NCBI GenBank assembly: GCA_009823395.1 | Contig: CM020508.1 | Coordinates: forward strand, 5,416,515 to 5,480,514 | DNA: 64,000 nucleotides | Direction: 5' to 3' | Origin: Thamnaconus septentrionalis | Taxonomy: Eukaryota; Chordata; Actinopteri; Tetraodontiformes; Monacanthidae | In this document: in pieces, positions 56,458 through 64,000 of the stretch | Layout: each line of letters opens with the position of its first letter | How positions within the stretch are numbered: the first letter of the stretch is position 1 | Program-made: the position numbers and the translations under genes | Notes under the pieces: generated by a model | Seen by the model: the letters and a program-made list of their open reading frames with translations, nothing else | Database searches by the model: none | What the model was told of the DNA's origin: nothing

Positions 56458-56601
56458 AGGGTTTTGGGCACCGGACCAAGACACGGACAGATGGGCAGAG
56501 CGCAGCTGCATCTTAAAGACCACTCTGGGCCGGCGGGACGGACGGAGGGACGGACGGAGGAGAGGCCTGGACTGTGTCTGCTGCCCTCCTGCGACATGCA
56601 G

Positions 56602-56602
<1 letters not shown>

Positions 56603-56674
<72 letters not shown>
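56603..56674. repeat. CA microsatellite (72 bp)
   Basis: Uninterrupted CA run. Confidence 0.95.
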
Positions 56675-56676
<2 letters not shown>

Positions 56677-57266
56677 CTTCGGGGAAAGTGAACTGCAGGA
56701 GCTAATCGGTGGCAAAGCCGGCGGATGGAGGCAGAAAGAAAAGAATGGCAGGAGGAAGAGGAGGAGGAGGAGGAGCAAAGAAAACATGGCCGGGGGAAAA
56801 GAGAGAACGCGTGTTTGGTATTGCTTGGATTAACGTCAGGGGTTTTTGCATAACTGCAGCCTTCCTATTTTATGGCACAGAAGTCAGTCCGGCGGACAGA
56901 GACAGAGACAGAGAGACAGAGAGAGAAAAAAAAAAGGTGGTTGTTTTCATTATTTACAAAATGAGTTTTGGCAAAACCAACCGACAGATGCCTTAAAGCC
57001 ATGTTGACTCTATAGTACTCTTATAGAGCTGACCCCAGCGGCTTGATTGACTTATAAAATAAAAATTCAATTTTTTCAATTTGTTTCTTTTTTATTATTA
57101 TTATTATTTTTTTTAATCAGTATTGTACAAAAGCTATAGAGAATGAACAGTTCGATCACAGAGCTGGCCCCGACCCCCCCACCCCCCCAAACCCTCCAAC
57201 CCCCCCCCCCCATCGTCTCAGGGTCCGTGTGGTGAATTTTCCTCTTCGGGTCCAAATCCTCTTGGC

Positions 57267-57270
<4 letters not shown>

Positions 57271-57325
<55 letters not shown>
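57271..57325. repeat. GT microsatellite
   Basis: Uninterrupted GT run of about 55 bp. Confidence 0.95.
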
Positions 57326-57331
<6 letters not shown>

Positions 57332-57636
57332 TGAGTCTGTCTGCCTGTGAAGAGAGACGTTGTGTGTGTGTGATGTGGTCGGTGTGTGTGTGAGCAGCTC
57401 CCACAGAGTCTGTTTCTGCATAGTGATCCAGCAGACACTCACAAAGTACAGGAGAGGGGCAGAGATGGGGTGGGGGCGGGCATCGCCCAGTAGCCAATGA
57501 ACCAATCAGGAGCTGCGATCCCGCCGACGAGCCGATCCCTGATAGGCCCGCCGAGAGTCTCGGCTGCTCTCTGGCTACAGGTGCAGATCCAGTCCGTTTA
57601 AAAAGGAAAGATGATCATTCAAATCCCGGCGAGGGC

Positions 57637-57639
<3 letters not shown>

Positions 57640-57679
<40 letters not shown>
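57640..57679. repeat. GT microsatellite
   Basis: Uninterrupted GT run of about 40 bp. Confidence 0.95.
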
Positions 57680-57682
<3 letters not shown>

Positions 57683-58179
57683 GTGGGTGTGTCAGAAATA
57701 GGGAGGCACTGCTTGATTCAGTCCCTCCTTGGCAGCTCAGTCTCTGGGCCAGGCAGGGAGGGAGGGAGGCAGGAAGGGAGGGAGGGGTGAGGAGAGCAGG
57801 ATGTGTCTGTAAGGCTGGGTGTGAGTCGCCACGGGTGGGGGAGGAGGGAGTGGGGTGGAGGGAGAGCCGCATCCGTCCTTGGTGATTGATATCCCTCCTG
57901 CCTGGAGTGAACGACCAAGAGGGCTCCGTCTCCTCTCAGGAGGAGAGCAGAGAGGAGGAGGAGGAGGAGGGAGGAAGGGGAAGGAGGAGCACAGGAGTGG
58001 GAGGCAGTAGGGGGAGGGAGGGAGGGAGGGAGGAGGAGGAGGAGTGAGGAGGCTTCTGGAGCTCCAGGGAGGTTGTTAGCAGGAGGAGGAGGAGGAGGAG
58101 GAGGAGGAGGAGAAGGAGAAGGAGAAGGGCTCGGCCATGCAGGGCAATGTTCCAGAAACACACACACACACATACAGAC

Positions 58180-58311
<132 letters not shown>

Positions 58312-58345
58312 GTTAAGGTTCTCCTCCTGTTCTCTCGGCCGGAGC

Positions 58346-58411
58346 TCAGGTCTGTCCTCCCGCTGATTTCTTCCCTTTGTTGATCTGGGCGTAGAGAGGG
58401 TCCTTCCCTTT
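58346..58411 (-). CDS. Candidate terminal exon of an unidentified gene
   Basis: On the minus strand a cag acceptor preceded by a very long CT tract opens a frame containing KDPLYAQINKGKK and reaching TGA after 21 codons. LYAQI resembles SH2/PTB-type tyrosine sites of signalling adaptors, and a related YAQVKK motif occurs in PARD3. From the human gene order one would expect C8A, C8B and DAB1 next; this short peptide does not let me assign it to any of them, nor did I find its upstream exon in the window. Confidence 0.4.
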   Translation of the reverse strand, partial: KGKDPLYAQINKGKKSAGGQT

Positions 58412-58412
58412 C

Positions 58413-58891
<479 letters not shown>

Positions 58892-59566
58892 CTGAGTGAC
58901 GGGGAAAACAGGCTGAACTCTCCCTCCAACTGGCCCTGCTGCTCCGACTCGTCAGCCTGATCCACCCGCCGTGTGTTTCAAAAGAAAAGGAGGCTCTGAT
59001 TCATTCTCTCAACTGACTGAACCGCCAGTTTACGCACACACAAAAACCCCTGCAAGCCCCGACAAGTCCGTCCTGCCGGCTGCCCTGCGCCTCATCTGAC
59101 CACCAGGTGGCAGTAGCGCACCGCTCTCCATCTCCAACCGAACGCTCCAGCCCTCCAAACTTCAAACCCCTTTTAAAAAAACCGCGTGCGTGCGCAGTGA
59201 CTTATTGTTTTTCGAGGTGTGTCACGCCGCATTCTGATGCGGACGCGCTTCCGATCCGCCGGCTCCCTGCAGGTCCGGGATGAATCAGAGGTAGGAGCCG
59301 GTGCCCCGCGCCGACCAGTTATGACTCATCACGTCTGCATCTCGGCCTCCTCCTCGCGCTGACTGGCTGACGGCGTTGGCGATGGATGATGGAACGCCAC
59401 TCGCTCGCTCACAAAGGGCCTGTTATTATCATCGCGCGCACAATTACGGGCAGCCACTCAATCTGCCACGCAGACAGCGTGATTGGAGGGCCGGCTCATT
59501 ACGCTGCTGGAGGACTTTTCTCACTCGGGGTGTTCCAGCAGCTCCTCCAGCTGCAGGGATGCAGCT

Positions 59567-59567
<1 letters not shown>

Positions 59568-59606
<39 letters not shown>
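59568..59606. repeat. CAG trinucleotide repeat (13 units)
   Basis: Thirteen perfect CAG units; no surrounding exon was recognised, so a polyglutamine or polyalanine reading has no support. Confidence 0.95.
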
Positions 59607-59607
<1 letters not shown>

Positions 59608-60507
59608 GGAGTGATTGAACCCAGGAGATAAGAGCAGAGCGAGGCCGCAAGGCTGGAGGTTTCTGCCCATGTTCTGACGGCATCTCTCAAGGACAAAAAA
59701 CAAGTTGACGTCAGAGGCTTGTTTCTGTCCCCCCCCCCCCCCTCTCTTCCCGCTGCTTGCCAGCCACAAAGCAGCGCTGCCCTTTTAAAACGTAATCAGA
59801 ATTCTGAGACGAGGGGCCTGGGGTGAAACAGGAGAATTTAAATGATCTTCCTGAACTGTGAAATTTAAATACGCATACACTTGCGTGCGTGCATGCATGT
59901 TCATCCCATGTCACGTCAGGGCAGAGTGGGAGAAAAAAATACGGAGTAGTTGGGAAGGTGGCGCACGGAAGGATTAAACTGTATATAAGTATGCAAGTAT
60001 GCAAGTATTTTGGCCGAATGTCAAACAAAAATTCCTAAAGACTTTTTTTTTTATCTGGTTGCCAAATGTGAAGATTGGATGGAATAAGTGAGTTTTATTC
60101 TGCTCACAATGGCAAAATTTGAATTCAGCCAATACACCGTTGACCGTGTTCTAAAAAACAATGCAAAGTTCAGATCTGATCCGTGTTGTTTTCAAGCAGC
60201 TCTCTCTAACGGTAAGGAGCGAAATCCCGGGGACGGATAAAAAGGTCAGGACAAGTGTTCGAAAAAGGTCCTCCATCTTTCAAAACGACACTCAGAACGG
60301 AATGTGGGGCCTTCACCTGAACAGGAAGCTGCGGGGCGGCGGAATCAGAGCGACGCTGCTCTCAGCCTCGGCGCCGCAGAGACGTCGCTGCCGCCGCGGC
60401 TGCAGGCAGACAGTCAGCAGAAAGAACCTGCCACCAGCGGCGCCGAGAGGTGACAAAGAGGCCGGGACAGGCGGTGACAGCGGGCGTGCACACACACATG
60501 CACGCAT

Positions 60508-60509
<2 letters not shown>

Positions 60510-60559
<50 letters not shown>
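60510..60559. repeat. CA microsatellite
   Basis: CA run of about 50 bp preceded by degenerate CA/CATG units. Confidence 0.95.
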
Positions 60560-60562
<3 letters not shown>

Positions 60563-61218
60563 CAGCCCGCCGGTGTCACCCTGCATCATCCGAGCCGCTC
60601 CGCCGGCCGAGGCCACTTCGGCTTCACGGACCCCCAGACCGTGAGAGTGGGAGGCAGGTGCCGCGCTCCCCAAATATAAAAAAAAAATAATTCTGGCCCG
60701 GCTGCTGCTACACGTGTGGCCCATTTGAGCGAGCTGCCCCTCAGCCAGAGAGTGGATGTGCGAGCGCTCAGTCAAGCGTTGCGTCGGGGCCATTTCACGG
60801 ATGGGACTCGGGAGCGCCGGCAGGACATGATGCCGTCACCCCAGGAAAGAGCTCGCCGGTGCTCCGCCGCAACCAGCCTGGTCACCTGCCTGTCGGGGGC
60901 AGGAGGGAGGGGGCGGGGCCATGGGGGGCCAGCAGGGCCGGCAGGGCCAGCGGCCAACACGCTCTCATGCTGGATGTTTTTGGCTGCGAGAATGGCCCGG
61001 CACAGGTGGCGACGGCGCCGATGGCAGGTGTGCTCTCTCTTCTCCGGGGAGGGGGGGTGGGGGGGGGGGGTGCAAAGTGGACGCTGTCGATGCGGGTAAA
61101 CACCATATGTGGGGGGGGGGCAGAGCGACTGGAGCGGCACCAAGCAGGTCAGAGCACGGCAGACGACTGGAGGCGGGCAGCTGCACGGTGCTGACCCCTC
61201 CCCCCACCACCCTGACCT

Positions 61219-61650
61219 CCATCCACCACTCCATCCATCATCCAGCCATCCAGCCATCCATCAATCCCTCTATCCATGCACCCATCCCTCCCTCCTTCCA
61301 TTCACCCACTCATCCATCCTACACTCTTCCACTCCATCCATCCCTCCGTCCCTCTATCCATGCATCCATCCATCCATCCTCCCACCATCCATCCCTCTGT
61401 CCATCCATCCTTGCATCTATTCATCCATCCATCCCTCCCTCCATCCTCCCACCATCCATCCCTCTGTCCATCCATCCTTGCATTCATTTATCCATCCATC
61501 CCTCCCTCCATCCATCCATCCTCCCACCATCCATCCCTCTGTCCATCCATCCTTGCATTCATTTATCCATCCATCCCTCCATCCATCCATCCATCCTTCT
61601 GTTCATCTATCCATCCATCCCTCCCTCCCTCCCTCCATCCCTCCATCCGC
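61219..61650. repeat. ATCC tetranucleotide array with higher-order units
   Basis: Degenerate CCAT/CCCT units. Within it a unit of about 70 bp containing CTCCCACCATCCATCCCTCT and CCATCCTTGCAT recurs three times in tandem (from about 61378, 61446 and 61520), so it has a second level of repetition. Confidence 0.92.
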
Positions 61651-63539
61651 CCACCTACCGCTCACAGCCACCTGCCGCCCCTGCAGCTCCGAGAGGCTGA
61701 ATATGAGGACGGGGGCCAAAGGGGGGAGGGGAGGGTGATGGAAGGGCGGGAGTGTAGCTCATCCAACCTCTTCTCCGCCCTCCTCCTCCTCCTCAAGTGG
61801 CGAAGGCCTGGAAGCCTTCTCGGGTATTTAATTAGTGCCAATTATGGCGGGCGGTCGTTAATCTTGGCACCCTGGTATTAGCCCATGAAAACAAAACCAT
61901 TTACATTTTCCCCCTCGTGGGCGAGTGGCGGCGGCACCGTCGCTGAAAAGGCAGCGTGCTGGTGAGGACACCAGGCAGGAAGGCCAAGAGTGTGTGTATG
62001 TGTGTGTACGTGTGAGTGTGTGTGTGTGGTCGTCCGTGAGACAAGGAGAGAAAAAAACGCGCATGTTGATAAAAGAAATTAGAGGCCAAAGTTTCCAGAG
62101 GCATCAGCACTTCCACGAGTTTTTAACAGCGCGGCTGTCGGTCTCCATAACGCCGCACAGCCGCGATGTGCATAATGCAACGCTGATGACGGCGACTCAT
62201 TTTTTAATTAATTTGTTCTCAGTACGACAAACGGCCGGAGGTCGCTGCGCAGGCCGCGGCGGTGACTGATTCTGAGAGACCATGAACTGCTGTCACACCC
62301 TGCTGGAAACTGACTGCGACGTGGGCACGAGCTCGCACACATGGGATGGACATGCACATGCATGCACGTGCACAGCGGTATTCTGGTATTAGGGACTTCA
62401 TCAGAACAAGGCTGCATTGCTAAAACGCGAAATCCAGACGACAGGCTGCGGTTCTCACGGCTTTTTTCACGGCATCAGCTGCGATTTGTACGGGCATTGA
62501 TGGCGCTTTTTGTTTTTCCCATTGCCCAGCATGTGCAGGAGAAGGCAATGTAGAATTCCAAAACTGGGTCAAGACAGTGTGAAAGTTTAAAAAAGACTTA
62601 AAAAGAGAGAAAAATTGGGTTTATTTCTCTTTGATTGGAAGAAAATGACCAAAATGAGGCCTCCTGATGATTCCAGCAGCTATTCTGCATGTGAACAAAC
62701 GGGCATAATTTTGTTGAAAAGAAAAAAAAGAACACCAAGCAGATAAGTCACACATGCGATGGCACATCATGTTAAAAGAAACCACAAACCTCGGCCAGAA
62801 AACGGAGGAGTTGGTGGAACATACACAAAGATAGCGCTGATTAGATCTGAGCAGCGTTATCGGAGGCAGCTCCGTTTTTCTCTTGCGAGGCTTCTGACGA
62901 GGCTCGAGCAATGAACACCAATGCACAGAGACATGCACAGTCACGCACATGTGCACACACACACACACACGCACACACACAATCACAATCCCGCATGAAA
63001 ACATGCCTTCTTATATATTTTTTTTTCAGGAGAACACAAGGCTGCAGGTGAAGGACGAATGAGCAGCATTAGCAGAAGGAGGTCGATGAAAAGAAGCAGA
63101 GAGCAGATGAGGTGGGGAGGGGGCGGAGCGTTAGTCAGGAGGAGGAAGAGGAGGAGAAGGAGGAGGAGGAGGAGGAGCTGATACCTACCCTGCCCTGCTG
63201 CTATCTAGCTGCCAGCCTCTGGACTGGTCTGCTCTGGGCTGGGCTCGGCGCTCTCACTGGGGCAGGGCGACCCAGAACCACACGCCTGTGGCGGGGGCGT
63301 GCCGAGGGAGGAGGAGAAGAAGAAGAAGAAAGGAGCGGAGGATGGAGGAGGACAAGTCAGAAAGGAAGAAGAAGAAAAAGAGAAAAAGAAAACATCTGAA
63401 AAGCAGCAAAAGACCTCAGAAGGGAAGAAAAGTCTAAAATATTAGAGCTAAACAGGAAGTGAGGAAGAAAAGATTGTTGATTGGGAGGGAGCGCCCACTC
63501 TGTAAATATGCACTAATTTTCACGAATTCTCTCTTTCTC

Positions 63540-63612
<73 letters not shown>

Positions 63613-64000
63613 CACGCGCACACACACGCGCACACACGCACACAGTTGTTGCCTGTGTGGAAATTCTCCTCTATTGATCCGCAGCAACACCTCCTGCTTT
63701 TCACACCAGGCGGCGCACAGAGTGGGAGGCGGCTTCTCTCCTTTTTTTTAGCGCCTTCTCTCTCCATCTTTCTCTCACTCTCTCTGTAACCTTTCAGCCG
63801 CACTTGCTCACTCGCCCCTGTGCCGTGCACCGCCTCTCTCTCTCTCTTGCTCTCTTTCTCTCCGTTATTCAGGCCTAGTGACATTTTCAGCATTGTGAAA
63901 TATATATTTTTTCCTATTCTCTGGCCCCCTTTTCTTTTTCAATAATAGCTGGATTGGAGGCATAAAACTAATGTTTCACGTCTGCAGAGCGGCGGAGAAG
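61651..64000. other. Non-coding region to window end
   Basis: No gene recognised. Contains CA/GT runs (61989-62028 and 62954-62981), a GAG-rich stretch (63129-63178), and a CT/CA compound run (63530-63645). Confidence 0.55.
63530..63645. repeat. Compound CT-CA microsatellite
   Basis: CT units followed by CA units with CG interruptions. Confidence 0.9.

Larger units (their letters stand above)
58892..61200. other. Non-coding, repeat-rich region
   Basis: No gene recognised. Includes CAG x13 (59568-59606), a C-run (59730-59742), a CA microsatellite (60510-60559) and G-runs (61052-61070 and 61111-61120). Confidence 0.6.

Noticed and set aside
61109..61881. Overlapping frames of 200-259 codons rich in His, Pro, Ser
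   Set aside because: They are frames of the ATCC array, open in three registers because the repeat lacks stops.
63029..63110. Plus-strand acceptor-like tttttcag followed by a frame reading EHKAAGEGRMSSISRRRS
   Set aside because: No recognisable family, no partner exon, and the frame soon enters GAG-rich DNA.

Overview
The window is vertebrate, almost certainly a ray-finned fish. Genes are split by GT-AG introns, intergenic DNA is full of CA/GT and GA/CT microsatellites, and fish-type LINE and tRNA-derived repeats are present. I joined exons by hand from splice sites, reading phase and family similarity, and recovered three protein-coding genes. Their order and orientation match the human 1p32 block PLPP3 - PRKAA2 - FYB2.

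Layout: 1-2.7 kb shows no gene. plpp3 (phospholipid phosphatase 3) runs on the minus strand from its ATG at 28258 to its stop at 4986, with a 3'UTR to about 2.7-2.8 kb. Its exon 2 exists in two tandem, frame-compatible versions (15315-15472 and 15834-15988), best read as mutually exclusive exons. A divergent gap of about 3.7 kb holding a LINE 3' fragment separates it from prkaa2 (AMP-activated kinase alpha-2), on the plus strand at 31972-39683 in ten coding exons, with a 3'UTR to about 42.7 kb. A tail-to-tail gap of about 2 kb with a cluster of tRNA-like retroposed pieces follows. Then comes fyb2 (FYN-binding protein 2-like adaptor), on the minus strand at 54064-44793 in 19 coding exons.

From 54 to 64 kb the DNA is dominated by simple repeats, including a purine GA tract of about 480 bp and an ATCC array of about 430 bp. 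One small candidate coding exon (58346-58411, minus) lies directly against the GA tract and may be the last exon of a gene that continues beyond the window. I could not name it.

The three genes do not form an operon. plpp3 dephosphorylates extracellular lipid phosphates at the plasma membrane, prkaa2 is the catalytic subunit of the cytosolic/nuclear energy sensor AMPK, and fyb2 is an immune-type scaffold. They are neighbours by conserved synteny. I found no bacterial-type system, CRISPR array or virus. The most interesting items are the duplicated plpp3 exon, the loss of the RGD motif in plpp3, the GA-tract/exon junction, and the tRNA-like cluster.
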